A stretch of 64,000 nt of DNA, taken from Eggerthella lenta DSM 2243 (GTDB lineage: Bacteria; Actinomycetota; Coriobacteriia; Coriobacteriales; Eggerthellaceae). This document shows, in pieces, positions 50,482-59,960 of this stretch. Position 1 is the first letter of the stretch. Every line of letters starts with the position of its first letter. The notes beneath the pieces were generated by a model. That model saw only the letters and a program-made list of their open reading frames with translations, ran no database searches and was not told the DNA's origin. The position numbers and the translations under genes were made by a program. The stretch lies in assembly GCF_000024265.1 (NCBI RefSeq), contig NC_013204.1, forward strand, positions 62,001 through 126,000, in the 5' to 3' direction.

Positions 50482-51828
50482 ATGGCAACTGAAAGCCAGA
50501 TCGCTCTGTACGAGAACTTCAAGGCGATCAACACCATCGAAACCGCGAGCTACGACCAGTTCGACGTGAAGCGCGGCCTGCGCAACGCCGACGGCACGGG
50601 CGTCATCGCAGGTCTTACGAACATCGCCAACGTTCACGGCTACGTGGTCTCAGACGGCGAGAAGGTAGCCGACGAGGGTATGCTGCGCTATCGCGGCTAC
50701 GACGTGTACGACCTGCTGGACACCAGCGTGGCCGATCGCCGCTTCAACTTCGAGGAGGTGGCGTACCTGCTGCTCATGGGCGAGCTGCCCACACAGGAGC
50801 AGCTCGACCGCTTCATCGCCGCGCTCGATGCCGAACGCGAACTGCCCGACGGCTTCACTGCCTCCATGATCATGCGCGACACCCCGCCCGACATCATGAA
50901 CATGCTGCAGCGCACCATCCTGCTGCTGTACGCCTACGACGCGGACGCCGAGGATCGTTCGGCTCATCACGAGATCCACACCGCCATCTCGCTGATCTCG
51001 CGTCTGCCGCGCATCATGGTGCTGACCTACTACGCGAAGCAGGCTCGCTACAACAACGGCTCCATGATCATGCATCGCTTCATTCCCGGTCAGTCCACGG
51101 CCGAGACCATCCTGTCCATGCTGCGTCCCGATCGCCAGTTCACGGCTGAGGAAGCGCGCATGCTGGACATCATGCTGTGCCTGCATGCCGAGCATGGCGG
51201 CGGCAACAACTCCACGTTTGCCACGCGCGTGCTGACCTCGTCCGACACCGATCCGTACTCCACGTACGCCGGCGCTATCGGTTCGCTCAAGGGGTCGAAG
51301 CATGGTGGCGCGAACCATCAGGTGCTAGCTATGCAGCAGGAGATCAAGCAGAACGTAGCCGACTGGTCCGACGAGGGCCAGGTGGCCGATTACCTGGCGA
51401 AGATTGTCAACAAGGAGGCTTTCGACAAGACGGGTCTCGTGTACGGCATGGGGCATGCGGTGTACACGAAGTCCGACCCGCGCGCCATCATCTGCAAGCA
51501 GTTCGCCGAGAAGCTGGCCGTGGGCACGGAGTTCGAGGCCGAGTATCGTCTGCTGGAAAGCATCGAGCGCCTGGCGCCCGAGGTGATTCTGCGTGAAAAG
51601 GGCACCAGCAAGGACATGTGTGCGAACATCGACATGTATTCGGGCTTCGTGTACTCGATGATGGGCATTCCCGAGGATCTGTTCACGCCGCTGTTCGCGT
51701 GCGCGCGCATGTCCGGCTGGGCTGCGCACCGCTTCGAGGAGATCGTCTCCGGCAAGCGCATCATCCGTCCTGCGTACAAGTCCATTCGCAGCGGCAAGCG
51801 CGATTACGTTCCCATGAGCGAACGCTAG
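50482..51828 (+). CDS. Citrate synthase (type II/cold-active or 2-methylcitrate synthase family)
   Basis: This 448-aa enzyme condenses acetyl-CoA with oxaloacetate (or propionyl-CoA for methylcitrate). Catalytic motifs are GSLKGSKHGGANH (His), YGMGHAVYTKSDPR (His) and ANIDMYSGFVYSMMGIP (Asp). RFIPGQSTAETIL and LHAEHGGGNNSTFATRV also fit. The N-terminal 40 residues extend beyond short citrate synthases. The ATG at 50482 follows AGGAAGG. It stands alone, giving a first step to oxidative TCA reactions or glutamate synthesis in an anaerobe. Confidence 0.92.
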   Translation: MATESQIALYENFKAINTIETASYDQFDVKRGLRNADGTGVIAGLTNIANVHGYVVSDGEKVADEGMLRYRGYDVYDLLDTSVADRRFNFEEVAYLLLMGELPTQEQLDRFIAALDAERELPDGFTASMIMRDTPPDIMNMLQRTILLLYAYDADAEDRSAHHEIHTAISLISRLPRIMVLTYYAKQARYNNGSMIMHRFIPGQSTAETILSMLRPDRQFTAEEARMLDIMLCLHAEHGGGNNSTFATRVLTSSDTDPYSTYAGAIGSLKGSKHGGANHQVLAMQQEIKQNVADWSDEGQVADYLAKIVNKEAFDKTGLVYGMGHAVYTKSDPRAIICKQFAEKLAVGTEFEAEYRLLESIERLAPEVILREKGTSKDMCANIDMYSGFVYSMMGIPEDLFTPLFACARMSGWAAHRFEEIVSGKRIIRPAYKSIRSGKRDYVPMSER

Positions 51829-51917
51829 GGGCGGGGCGGCCGTCGGCTCGGGTCGCCTGTTCGCGCGGCGCCTGTGCGGCCGGGTGTCGGATCGTTCGAC
51901 ATTGCGCCGCGAACGAA

Positions 51918-51933
51918 TGTTTCACGTGAAACA
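51918..51933. promoter_or_regulatory. parS palindrome after citrate synthase
   Basis: A perfect site, 89 bp past the citrate synthase stop and just before a hairpin (51966-51991). Confidence 0.8.
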
Positions 51934-51965
51934 TTCACGACCGAACGCACTCTAATGAACAACGT

Positions 51966-51998
51966 GCTCCTTTCCCTAGCGGGTGGGGAGCGCGTTTC
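51966..51998 (+). terminator. Hairpin terminator candidate
   Basis: GCTCCTTTCCC pairs with GGGTGGGGAGC through two G-U pairs and one mismatch, around TAGC, followed by CGCGTTTCTTTTT. Confidence 0.5.
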
Positions 51999-52192
51999 TT
52001 TTTGCGAAAGATTCGCCCGCCTCGCTGCAGTGCCCGAGTTCTTCGCTGTCTCCTGAGATCGCTCCGCCACGAAGGCGCCCAAGCCCCTCGCTGCGTTTCG
52101 TCCGCTCCGCCACGAAAGGGCCTGGTCCCTTACCGTGCTCCGTCCGGTTCGCCGGCGCTCGCGGCTCATGGACGTTTTTTGCGCAGCCTTCT

Positions 52193-52341
52193 GCAGCAAA
52201 ATCGAGTTTTTGGCAGTCTTTTCCTGGTTTCAGCGCAGTTTGAGGACGCTCGGCGCCGTGCCTGCCGGTAAAACGCCAGGTCGCGTGTTTCCCTTTATGG
52301 ACGGAGAAGGGCTCAGTCTGCCAAACCGGCGATTTTGCTGC
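52193..52341. repeat. REPIN-like element 5 (different arm sequence)
   Basis: Arm 52193-52216 starts GCAGCAAAATCG and ends TTTTTGGCAG. Arm 52318-52341 is its near complement (CTGCCAAA...CGATTTTGCTGC, about 20 of 24). The spacer is 101 bp. It lacks the CCGAATTCG core but shares the size and the adjacent CTGCCCGATCATG with element 3. Confidence 0.55.
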
Positions 52342-52407
52342 GCATGAGCTGCCCGATCATGCACGGCCGAAGCCGGCTCCATGCGCGCGAAGCGGCCGCC
52401 TCCCGAA

Positions 52408-52423
52408 TGTTTCACGTGAAACA
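52408..52423. promoter_or_regulatory. parS palindrome (rightmost in window)
   Basis: A perfect site with CGAA/TTCG flanks. No further copy is found in the remaining 11.5 kb. The 51829-52513 gap contains only this, a second parS, the hairpin and REPIN-like element 5. Confidence 0.8.
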
Positions 52424-52513
52424 TTCGCTCGTGAGCAGGGAGTTCAAGCCGGAAGGCAGGACCGAACAAAGAAAAGCGCCCGGAACCAGCTGGTTCCGGG
52501 CGCGCTGCGTTTC

Positions 52514-52601
52514 TGGCGGAGGCGGTAGGATTTGAACCCACGAAGCCTTGCGGCTTAACAGTTTTCAAGACTGCCGCCTTCAACCACTCGGCCACGCCTC
52601 C
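52514..52601 (-). tRNA. tRNA-Ser (TGA), CCA encoded
   Basis: An 88-nt class II tRNA on the minus strand: acceptor GGAGGCG/CGCCTCC, D arm GGCCGAGTGG, anticodon loop CTTGAAA with anticodon TGA, a long variable arm, a T arm with TTCAAATCC, discriminator G and an encoded CCA. Confidence 0.94.
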
Positions 52602-52740
52602 GCATGGGGTTTGCGCGTGTGCGCAACGTTTAGGATATCATGCAGTCAATCGCAATGCGACAAGAAATTGACCGCGCATCGCACGAAGCCGCATCGCTCG
52701 TCCGTGTCGGCTGCTCGTAAGCGTCCTTTGCGCTTTCGGC

Positions 52741-54288
52741 TCATTCCACGATGGTTGCGCTCTCGGGGCTTTCAGTTGCGGCGGCGGCTCCGGCTATCTT
52801 GCCGAAGACGAGTGCCTGAATGAGGCCGTTGCCGCTCATGTAGGCTGCACCTCCGCGTGAGGAGAATCCTTCGGTGCAGCCGCCAGCTGCATATAATCCC
52901 TTGATCAGGCTCTTGTCTGCGCGCAGCACGTGACCTGCTAGATCGGTTGCCATGCCGCCCTGCGTATGGCGAATCTCGCCTGTAACCTTCACTGCGTAAT
53001 ACGGGCCATCGAAGCTTTCCGGCAGATGGGATCGGTTGAATTTATCCTCGCCCTTTTCGATGGCGGCCTGATACTCTGTGATCGTCTTTTCCAGCGTCGC
53101 GGCGTCCGTCCCGATGGCGGCGGCCAGCTCGGCACTGGATGCACCTTTCATTACGATGCCCTCCGCTTCCCACTCAGCGTATTTCGCGCTCTTCGCTACC
53201 TGCGCGTCGGTGAAGCATAGGTAGGCGATGTTGTCGGATTGCGCTATGACATGAGGGGACAGTTCGGAATAGCCGGTGTATTCGTTGGCGAAGCGGTTGC
53301 CTTCTTGGTTCACCATGATGCCGCCGTTGTTCGCAATGCCTTGTTCAAGCGTTTTGCCGTTGTCTACTCCGTGAAACGCATGGCCTTGGTAAGCGCCCAT
53401 GTTCTGGAGGTTCGCGCCCAGCTCTTGCGCCCAGAGGATGCCTTCGCCGGTAGCTCCTGGCGCCACCATTTTGAAAGCATCAACGGCCTCGGGGCAGTAT
53501 TGCGCCAGCATGTCGGGGTTGTTGGCGAACCCGCTCGATGCAAGGACGGTGTTCTTTGCCAGGATGGCCAGCTCGTCCTTGCCCATTTTGCCGTAAGCGC
53601 CTACGACGTCGTCGCTATCGTCCGCGAGCACCAGTCCCTGCATTTCGCATGACAGCATCTGCGTGATTGCGTCGTTGGCGCTCATGCTTGCGACGAGCGC
53701 ATCGGTCAGTCCCTTGCCGGCATCGGCGGTGGTATGCATGCGGTGCGCAGTCTGACCGTAATACAGCGCTTGGTCGATGGTCCACACCGCGCCGTGCTTC
53801 TCGGTCCACTCGACGATGTCTTTTGATTGTTCGGTCACGGTGCGCACTAGGTCGGGTCGAACGCTGTAGTTGTTCGGACGCATGATGTCCATAACGCATG
53901 CGTCCACGCTGTCGTTTTCGCCCATGTCCATTTGCTGCTGAGTGCCTACGGCGGGAATCTTGCCGCTTGAAAGCATGGTGGCTCCGCCCAGAACGCTTGT
54001 CTTCTCGCACAATGTCACTTGCGCGCCTTGCTCGGCAGCGCTGAGCGCGGCGCACAGGCCCGCTCCGCCTCCGCCGATGACCAGCACGTCGGTTTCGGTT
54101 TGCGTCATGCCGGCGATGTCGCTCTTGCGCTTAGCGAATTGATAGCTGCTACCTTGCGACGAGGTTTTTGCTGCGCCCCCGGTCTCGTTCTCGTTGGGCG
54201 AGCAAGCGGCGAGCGCGCCTCCCGAGGCAAGCACGACCGATCCCAACCCCAAGCCCTTCAAAAGGTCCCTGCGTGTCAGATTTCCCAT
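52741..54288 (-). CDS. Secreted FAD-dependent reductase (fumarate reductase/flavocytochrome-like), lipoprotein
   Basis: This 515-aa protein has a twin-arginine signal (LTRRDLLKGLG) with a lipobox (GALAAC, Cys at about 29), FAD motif DVLVIGGGGAGLCAALSAAEQGA (about 66) and C-terminal LIKGLYAAGGCTEGFSSRGG. Unlike the paralogue at 33.8 kb it retains the substrate-loop His in IRHTQGGM, so the classical active site is better conserved. It reduces an unknown acceptor at the cell surface. No haem domain is present, so electrons must come from another protein. The divergent LysR-type gene probably controls it. AAGGGGAT precedes the ATG. Confidence 0.9.
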   Translation of the reverse strand: MGNLTRRDLLKGLGLGSVVLASGGALAACSPNENETGGAAKTSSQGSSYQFAKRKSDIAGMTQTETDVLVIGGGGAGLCAALSAAEQGAQVTLCEKTSVLGGATMLSSGKIPAVGTQQQMDMGENDSVDACVMDIMRPNNYSVRPDLVRTVTEQSKDIVEWTEKHGAVWTIDQALYYGQTAHRMHTTADAGKGLTDALVASMSANDAITQMLSCEMQGLVLADDSDDVVGAYGKMGKDELAILAKNTVLASSGFANNPDMLAQYCPEAVDAFKMVAPGATGEGILWAQELGANLQNMGAYQGHAFHGVDNGKTLEQGIANNGGIMVNQEGNRFANEYTGYSELSPHVIAQSDNIAYLCFTDAQVAKSAKYAEWEAEGIVMKGASSAELAAAIGTDAATLEKTITEYQAAIEKGEDKFNRSHLPESFDGPYYAVKVTGEIRHTQGGMATDLAGHVLRADKSLIKGLYAAGGCTEGFSSRGGAAYMSGNGLIQALVFGKIAGAAAATESPESATIVE

Positions 54289-54390
54289 GACAATCCCCTT
54301 CCTGTAACGGTGCGGGCATCCCGGCCCGCTCTTGGAGCACTATACGTTTGACCGTGCGGGTGCGAAAAGAAACTCTTATATGCCATGAAG

Positions 54391-54409
54391 CGTCAACTAG
54401 AAGTCGACG
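54391..54409. promoter_or_regulatory. Candidate LysR binding site in the divergent promoter region
   Basis: CGTCAACT and AGTCGACG form an inverted repeat with one mismatch and a 3-bp centre, in the 311-bp gap between the FAD reductase and the LysR regulator. TATA-rich DNA on both sides (TTATATGCC, GTATATCGG) could hold both promoters. Confidence 0.45.
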
Positions 54410-54599
54410 TATATCGGTAATACCAGGTCAAAAGGGTGTACGTCATGCGCATCGACTTATCTTGCGATGAGGAGCGCAACTTTGTAGGCTTCAAGCGCAG
54501 TCGTTTTGTCTATACTGAGAAAAGGGGGATCCGACCGCGTCGTCACTTGTCGGGAGCGGTCGAGGGGACGCGCGAAGGCCATAGGCGAGGGGAACAACC

Positions 54600-55514
54600 A
54601 TGGCAAAGTTTCGTATGGATGTCGATCAGAAAAGGTATTTTTGCACGCTGTGCTCGGAGGGCAGCATCACTCGAGCCGCGCAGTCGCTTTACCTTTCGCG
54701 GCAAGGTTTGTCGAAGAGCATGAAGAGCCTCGAAAGCCAACTAGGCGCGCAGCTTTTCGTCCGTGGCAAGAAGGGCGTCGAGCTGACGGCGGCGGGCAGG
54801 ATCCTTCTCCGTTATCTGCACGAAGAGGGTCGGCTGTGGGATGCGTGCGTTGCCGATATCCGTTCGGTTAGCCAAACGGATTCCGAGCTGGTGCGCGTGG
54901 GTTTGCTCAGCATGTACGTGGGGTACAGCCAGAAGCGAGGGTTGCTGGCGAGCTTCCAAGATGATCCGCGCGTAAAGATCGAAGTGGTCGACGGCGACCA
55001 TGATGCATTCTGGAAAGCTATAGCGGAAGGGGAGCTGGAGCTTGCGTTTTCCATAAAGCCTCCTGATGATTTGGGATTGCCCTCAATAAAGCTATGCGAC
55101 GACGGTTTGTCGGTCTTGCTGTCGGCCAGCGACCCGTTGTCGCGCAAGAGGTTCATCGACTTCGAGACTGATTTGAGGGGGAAGACGGTCATCCAGACGA
55201 GCCCTTGCAAAGGCAGGCTGTACGAGGCGACGTTTCGAAAATACGGCATCAACATGACGTTGCTTATGCATGACAAGAACCTTATGTTGGCTCAGGTTTC
55301 AATCAGCAAAGGCTGCTTTATTATTCAAACCGAGTACGCAAAAATGCTGGTCACCGATCAGGTTTGCATGAGACCGCTGATCAATGCGCCCATCGAGATG
55401 GACTCTATGCTGGTGTTCGCCCCTGCGCTACGCCCTATGGCGCGTGCGGTGGCGCGTCATCTGCTAGCGCCGTACGGCAAGGAAAGCGAACTCGATGCGT
55501 ATTTTGGCATATAA
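54600..55514 (+). CDS. LysR-family transcriptional regulator
   Basis: This 304-aa protein has an N-terminal winged helix (about residues 8-65: YFCTLCSEGSITRAAQSLYL, then SRQGLSKSMKSLESQLG and LFVRGKKGVELTAAG) and a two-lobed effector domain. It is divergent from the FAD reductase at 52.7 kb, the classic LysR arrangement, so it probably activates that gene when the substrate is present. GAGGGGAA precedes the ATG at 54600. The next gene, tadA, starts 8 nt after the stop and may share its transcript. Confidence 0.92.
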   Translation: MAKFRMDVDQKRYFCTLCSEGSITRAAQSLYLSRQGLSKSMKSLESQLGAQLFVRGKKGVELTAAGRILLRYLHEEGRLWDACVADIRSVSQTDSELVRVGLLSMYVGYSQKRGLLASFQDDPRVKIEVVDGDHDAFWKAIAEGELELAFSIKPPDDLGLPSIKLCDDGLSVLLSASDPLSRKRFIDFETDLRGKTVIQTSPCKGRLYEATFRKYGINMTLLMHDKNLMLAQVSISKGCFIIQTEYAKMLVTDQVCMRPLINAPIEMDSMLVFAPALRPMARAVARHLLAPYGKESELDAYFGI

Positions 55515-55522
55515 TAAGCGAC

Positions 55523-56026
55523 ATGACCGATGAAGACTACATGCGCATGGCAATCGAGGAAGCGCGCCGCGCCGAAGAACTGGACGAAGTCCCCATCGGG
55601 GCCGTTGTCGTATACGAGCCCATCGATCCTGGAACGCGCCGCCCCTTGGCCGAGCCGCAGGTGATCGCGCGCGCGTGCAACCTGCGCGAGACTACGCAGG
55701 ATCCGGCGGGGCATGCCGAGTTCATCGCGCTCAAGCAGGCGGCCGAGCGTTTGGGCGTGTGGCGGTTAACCGGCTGCACGGTGTACGTGACGCTGGAGCC
55801 GTGTGTGATGTGCGCGGGCCTTATGCATCAAGCGCGCGTCGACCGCTGCGTGTACGGCGCGGCCGACCCGAAGGCGGGCGCTCTCGGCACGCTGTACGCG
55901 GTCAACGCAGACGAGCGCCTCAACCACACCTTCGAAGCTGTCTCTGGCGTTCTGGGCGATGAATGCGCCGAGCTGCTGCGCAGCTTCTTCGCGCGCAAGC
56001 GCAAGAAACGAATGGAATCGAAATGA
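55523..56026 (+). CDS. tadA: tRNA-specific adenosine deaminase
   Basis: TadA converts A34 to inosine in tRNA-Arg(ACG), so one tRNA reads several codons. Its substrate tRNA is encoded at 42.0 kb in this window. The 167-aa enzyme has the zinc site HAE in GHAEFIALKQAAERL (His, catalytic Glu) and PCVMC in TLEPCVMCAG. An extra loop (EPIDPGTRRPLAEPQ, about residues 30-45) lengthens the N-terminal part relative to E. coli. The ATG at 55523 gives the conserved MTDEDYMRMAIEEAR start. The ribosome-binding site is poor, so coupling to the LysR gene is possible. Confidence 0.94.
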   Translation: MTDEDYMRMAIEEARRAEELDEVPIGAVVVYEPIDPGTRRPLAEPQVIARACNLRETTQDPAGHAEFIALKQAAERLGVWRLTGCTVYVTLEPCVMCAGLMHQARVDRCVYGAADPKAGALGTLYAVNADERLNHTFEAVSGVLGDECAELLRSFFARKRKKRMESK

Positions 56027-57024
56027 CGCAACCGAGCAAGAACGGCGAAAACGCCGTAGACATGCTGGCCGTGGCTCGCATCGCGCAGGGCGTGGACATC
56101 GCGGGCTTCGCCGGCCCCGATGCCGTCAAGCTGGTGGCACCGGCGAAAGTGAATCTGTTCCTCGACATCGGCGCGAAGCGCGCGGACGGCTATCACGAGG
56201 CCGTCAGCATCATGCATGCGCTCATGCTGCACGACGTTTTACGCATGAAGCTGGCGCCGGGACGCGGAGAAGGTCTATCCGTCGATCTCTCGTGCGTTGC
56301 GCGCGAAGGGCTCGCGATGCTCGATGTGCCCGTGGAGAGCAACATCGTGGCGAAGGCCGTGCGCTTGCTGGCTGAAAAATTGGGACGCACGGCTGACGAG
56401 ACGGTGGTCGCCTGCCTCGAGAAGCACATCCCCGCCGAGGCCGGTTTGGGCGGCGGCTCCTCCGACGCCGCCGCGGCGCTGCTGGGCGCTGCGCACTTGT
56501 GGGGCGTGCCTGCCGACGATCCGCGTATCGAGGAAGCAGCACGAAGCCTGGGTGCCGACGTGGCGTTCTTCCTGCATGGCGGCTGCGCTTGCTTCACGGG
56601 CGTGGGCGATGCGTTCGACCATGCCCTTGCGCCCATGAACGGCAACGTCGTGCTCGTGAAGCCCGAGGGCGGCGTGTCCACGGCTGCCGCGTACCGCGCG
56701 TTCGACGAGCATCCCACGGCCATTTCCGAGGCCGATCGCGAAGCAGCCCTCGAAGCCCAGCGCGCCGCCGACGTGCCGCTGCGCAACAACCTCGTGCCCG
56801 TTTCCGAGCACCTGCTTCCGGCGCTCGTGGACATCCGCTTGTGGGCTAGCGAGCGCGCCGACGTGCAGCGCGTGCTCATGTCGGGCAGCGGGTCGGCCGT
56901 GTTCATGCAGTGCGCCACGTTCGCCGATGCAGGTCGCGTGGCCGCCGAGGCGCGCATGCGCGGCTGGTGGGCGCGTGCTACCATGTTTGGCTCGGCGCGT
57001 GCGGCCGTGGTGCCGAACCGCTGA
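56023..57024 (+). CDS. ispE: 4-diphosphocytidyl-2-C-methyl-D-erythritol kinase
   Basis: IspE is the fourth step of the MEP pathway for isoprenoids, phosphorylating CDP-ME with ATP. The 333-aa protein is a GHMP kinase: substrate motif APAKVNLFLDIGAKRADGYHE (about residue 35), ATP loop EAGLGGGSSDAAAAL (about 145) and C-terminal LMSGSGSAVF. About 30 extra residues lead the N-terminus (MTQPSKNGENAVDML), and the later of several possible starts may be used. It overlaps tadA by 4 nt (ATGA), so both are co-translated. Confidence 0.93.
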   Translation: MTQPSKNGENAVDMLAVARIAQGVDIAGFAGPDAVKLVAPAKVNLFLDIGAKRADGYHEAVSIMHALMLHDVLRMKLAPGRGEGLSVDLSCVAREGLAMLDVPVESNIVAKAVRLLAEKLGRTADETVVACLEKHIPAEAGLGGGSSDAAAALLGAAHLWGVPADDPRIEEAARSLGADVAFFLHGGCACFTGVGDAFDHALAPMNGNVVLVKPEGGVSTAAAYRAFDEHPTAISEADREAALEAQRAADVPLRNNLVPVSEHLLPALVDIRLWASERADVQRVLMSGSGSAVFMQCATFADAGRVAAEARMRGWWARATMFGSARAAVVPNR

Positions 57025-57149
57025 AATTTCGGCAGCCCGATGCATTCGCGAAATCTAAGTGTTACGATTCGGTTTACCAATCGGTAGCGGATTTCCTGAA
57101 TGGCATGCACGATGGTAGAATGCTAGCCACGTAACAGCAAAGGAGAGCT

Positions 57150-57704
57150 ATGAGCATCCCATTGATCATCATCCTCGTCATCGTCGTCGTGCTGGTTGTG
57201 GCCGTGATCGGGCTATACAACAACCTCGTCAAGCTCCGCAACATGGTGGATAACGCCTGGGCGCAGATCGACGTGCAGTTGCAGCGCCGTCTCGACCTCA
57301 TCCCGAACCTCGTCGAGACCGTCAAAGGCTATGCTGCCCACGAAAGCGGCACTCTCGAGGAGGTTACCAAGGCTCGCACCGCCGTCATGAACGCGCCTAC
57401 GCCCGAAGGCAAGATGCAGGCCGACGGCTTCCTCACCGGTGCGCTGAAGAACCTGTTTGCCGTCGCGGAGGCCTACCCCGACCTCAAGGCGAACACGAAC
57501 TTCCAGCAGCTTCAAGCAGAGCTGTCCAACACTGAAGACAAGATCAGCTACATGCGCCAAAGCTTCAACGACACCGTCATGAAGTACAACACTGCGATCC
57601 AGACGTTCCCTGCAGTGCTCATCGCGGGCATGATGGGCTTCAAGCAGCGCGATAGCTTCGACGCGACGGCGGGCGCGGAAGTCGCTCCCAAGGTGCAGTT
57701 CTAG
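57150..57704 (+). CDS. lemA: LemA family protein
   Basis: This 184-aa protein has one N-terminal membrane helix (about residues 3-24) and the LemA fold of long helices: YNNLVKLRNMVDNAWAQIDVQLQRRLDLIPNLVETVKGYA, then TNFQQLQAELSNTEDKISYMRQSFND. The function is unknown, and the family is widely linked to DUF2207 membrane proteins. Here the DUF2207 gene lies 2.8 kb away, separated by a kinase and a small membrane protein. AAAGGAGAG precedes the ATG. Confidence 0.93.
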   Translation: MSIPLIIILVIVVVLVVAVIGLYNNLVKLRNMVDNAWAQIDVQLQRRLDLIPNLVETVKGYAAHESGTLEEVTKARTAVMNAPTPEGKMQADGFLTGALKNLFAVAEAYPDLKANTNFQQLQAELSNTEDKISYMRQSFNDTVMKYNTAIQTFPAVLIAGMMGFKQRDSFDATAGAEVAPKVQF

Positions 57705-57869
57705 CCAAGTTCAACGAGCGTCGCGTCTCTGCGCGGCGCTCGTCGAAAACTATTTTGCGTAGGGTTCGCTGCGCTATCTTGGCGCCTCGTGCTGGCGGCC
57801 GTGCGCGCTAGCTTCGCTGAGAGGCGTCTTGCCGCCGTGGATCCTGCGCCCGTCTATCGGAGCGGCTTC

Positions 57870-59852
57870 ATGAAGAAGGTTTCATCGCGGAAGCACGATC
57901 GATTCGGTCGCGTGCTCGATTCCGACCCGGTCTATCTTATCGCGGCGCTTGCGCTCATGGCGCTGCTCGTGTCGTTCTACGCGGTTCTGTTGGTGAATAT
58001 GAACGCCATCGATACGAAAACCGAGGATCTCAAGGAACATCCCTACGCGGTCACCGTTGCGGCAGGTCGAGCCGAAACGCTGCTCATGCAAGTGCGAACG
58101 CTGGACAACCGCTTAGCGTTCGCGCGCACGCCGGAGACCGTCGCAAGCGTTAAAACGGAGTTCGCCTCCATCGACGAAAACCTGCGCACAGCGTTCAGGG
58201 TGGTTGAACAGCGCCATCACGGCAATCCCGAGAAAGTAAAGGACCTGGTAAGCAACTACGAGGAGTTCAGCGAGTTGCAGGATCGGCTTATCGCCCTCAG
58301 CTTGAGCGACGCAGACGACGAGGCGGTTGCCGCTTTTCTGGCGAGTGAAATCGACCCGCGCATCGATCGGATGCTGGAAGACAACCAGGCCATCATATCC
58401 GCCGCCGCCCGTTCTTTCGACCAGTTGTACAAGGCGGTCGGCAAAACCCGCCAGGATACCATGTTCACGGCGTCGGTGCTTATGACGGCCGTGATGGTGG
58501 CGCTGGTGCTGTTCCTCGCGGTGATCAAGCGCAAGAACCGGCAAGAGCGCGAGCTGCAGGAAAGCCTGCGGTGCGCGATGGAGAAGGCGCAGGATGCCAG
58601 CGAAGCGAAGTCGCGCTTCCTGTCGAACGTGTCGCACGACATCCGGACGCCTCTCACGGCCATCATGGGACTCGTCGATATAGCCGTCGAGCATATCGAC
58701 GAGCGCGATCGCGTGAAGGAATGCTTCGACAAAGTGCAGCTGTCGTCGCATCACCTGCTCAATCTCGTGAACGACGTGCTGGATATGAGCAAAATCGAAA
58801 GCGGTCAAATCAACCTGTGCTGCAAGCCGTTCGACCTGCATGTCGTCGTGGAAACGCTCGGGTCCATCGTGCGTCCGCAAGCCGATTCGAAGCATCTGAC
58901 GTTCTCGGTGTTGCGCGTCGACGTCGAAGAGGGGCTTGTGCTGGGTGACGAGATGCACGTGAACCAGGTGCTCATCAACCTGCTTGGCAACGCCGTCAAG
59001 TACACCGAGCCGAGCGGGACGGTAAGCCTTGCCGTCGAGGAGCTGAGGGGCGACGAGCGCGTGGAATATGCCGCCCAGCACGGTCTTTCGCTTGAGCCGA
59101 CCAGCCATGACGGCTTCGATATGTGTATTCGCCTGATCCGCTTCATCGTGGAAGATGACGGCATAGGCATGTCGAAAGAGTTCATGTCGCGTTTGTTCGA
59201 CCCGTTCGAGCGCGAGGAGGTGCCTACGCGCTTATCGGTGGAGGGGACTGGTCTGGGCTTGTCCATCGTTAAGAACCTCGCCGACCTCATGGGCGGTACC
59301 GTACAGGTGCAAAGCGAGCGAGGGCGCGGATCGCGTTTCACGTTGGTGCTGCCGTTCGAAGCTTGCGAAGGGGATGCGTGCAAACTGCAGTTGGAGGAGT
59401 CCATCGAGGCCGAGCGCTCGGATGCTGCGGTTTCGGCGGTGTCATGCTCCTGGCAGCATGTGCACGTGCTGCTTGCGGAAGACAACGAGATCATCGGCGA
59501 GATAGCGGAGGAGATCATCGCTTCGACGGGCGCCACGGTCGAGCGCGCCTGGAACGGCCTGGATGTGCTCGATCTGCTTGAAGGCGCGCCCGAAGGGCGC
59601 TTCGACCTCGTGTTCATGGATATCCAGATGCCCGGCATGGACGGCCTCGAGGCGGCGCGACTCGTTGTCGAACGCTACCGGGAAGCAGGTCGCGCACGGC
59701 CGCCTATCATCGCCACCACGGCGAACGCCTACGAGGAGGATCGCCGCCGCGCGCTCGACGCCGGGATGGACGGATTCGCCGTGAAGCCCATCGGGAAAAG
59801 CGAGGTGTGCCACCTGTTTGCGACGTTCGTCGACGCTAAGATCGACGAATAG
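57870..59852 (+). CDS. Hybrid sensor histidine kinase / response regulator
   Basis: This roughly 660-aa protein has two membrane helices (about residues 20-44 and 205-225) around an extracytoplasmic four-helix-bundle sensor (4HB_MCP-like). Then come HisKA (LSNVSHDIRTPLTAIMGL, phospho-His), HATPase_c (LINLLGNAVKYTEPSG as N-box, EDDGIGMS as G1, GTGLGLSIVK as G2) and a C-terminal receiver (LLAEDNEIIGEI, then FMDIQMPGMDG with the phospho-Asp). The Hpt or partner regulator is not adjacent. The ATG at 57870 (MKKVSSRKHDR) is preferred. A longer GTG start at 57789 adds 27 unconserved residues. Confidence 0.9.
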   Translation: MKKVSSRKHDRFGRVLDSDPVYLIAALALMALLVSFYAVLLVNMNAIDTKTEDLKEHPYAVTVAAGRAETLLMQVRTLDNRLAFARTPETVASVKTEFASIDENLRTAFRVVEQRHHGNPEKVKDLVSNYEEFSELQDRLIALSLSDADDEAVAAFLASEIDPRIDRMLEDNQAIISAAARSFDQLYKAVGKTRQDTMFTASVLMTAVMVALVLFLAVIKRKNRQERELQESLRCAMEKAQDASEAKSRFLSNVSHDIRTPLTAIMGLVDIAVEHIDERDRVKECFDKVQLSSHHLLNLVNDVLDMSKIESGQINLCCKPFDLHVVVETLGSIVRPQADSKHLTFSVLRVDVEEGLVLGDEMHVNQVLINLLGNAVKYTEPSGTVSLAVEELRGDERVEYAAQHGLSLEPTSHDGFDMCIRLIRFIVEDDGIGMSKEFMSRLFDPFEREEVPTRLSVEGTGLGLSIVKNLADLMGGTVQVQSERGRGSRFTLVLPFEACEGDACKLQLEESIEAERSDAAVSAVSCSWQHVHVLLAEDNEIIGEIAEEIIASTGATVERAWNGLDVLDLLEGAPEGRFDLVFMDIQMPGMDGLEAARLVVERYREAGRARPPIIATTANAYEEDRRRALDAGMDGFAVKPIGKSEVCHLFATFVDAKIDE

Positions 59853-59960
59853 ATGGCTCTTCTCGATGATATGAGAGCAACGCGCGCCGGTCTGGTATGA
59901 TGCGGACAACGCAAGCTGCCGGATGCCCGTGCATCCCGACCTGGGAAAGGAGCACTTTCC

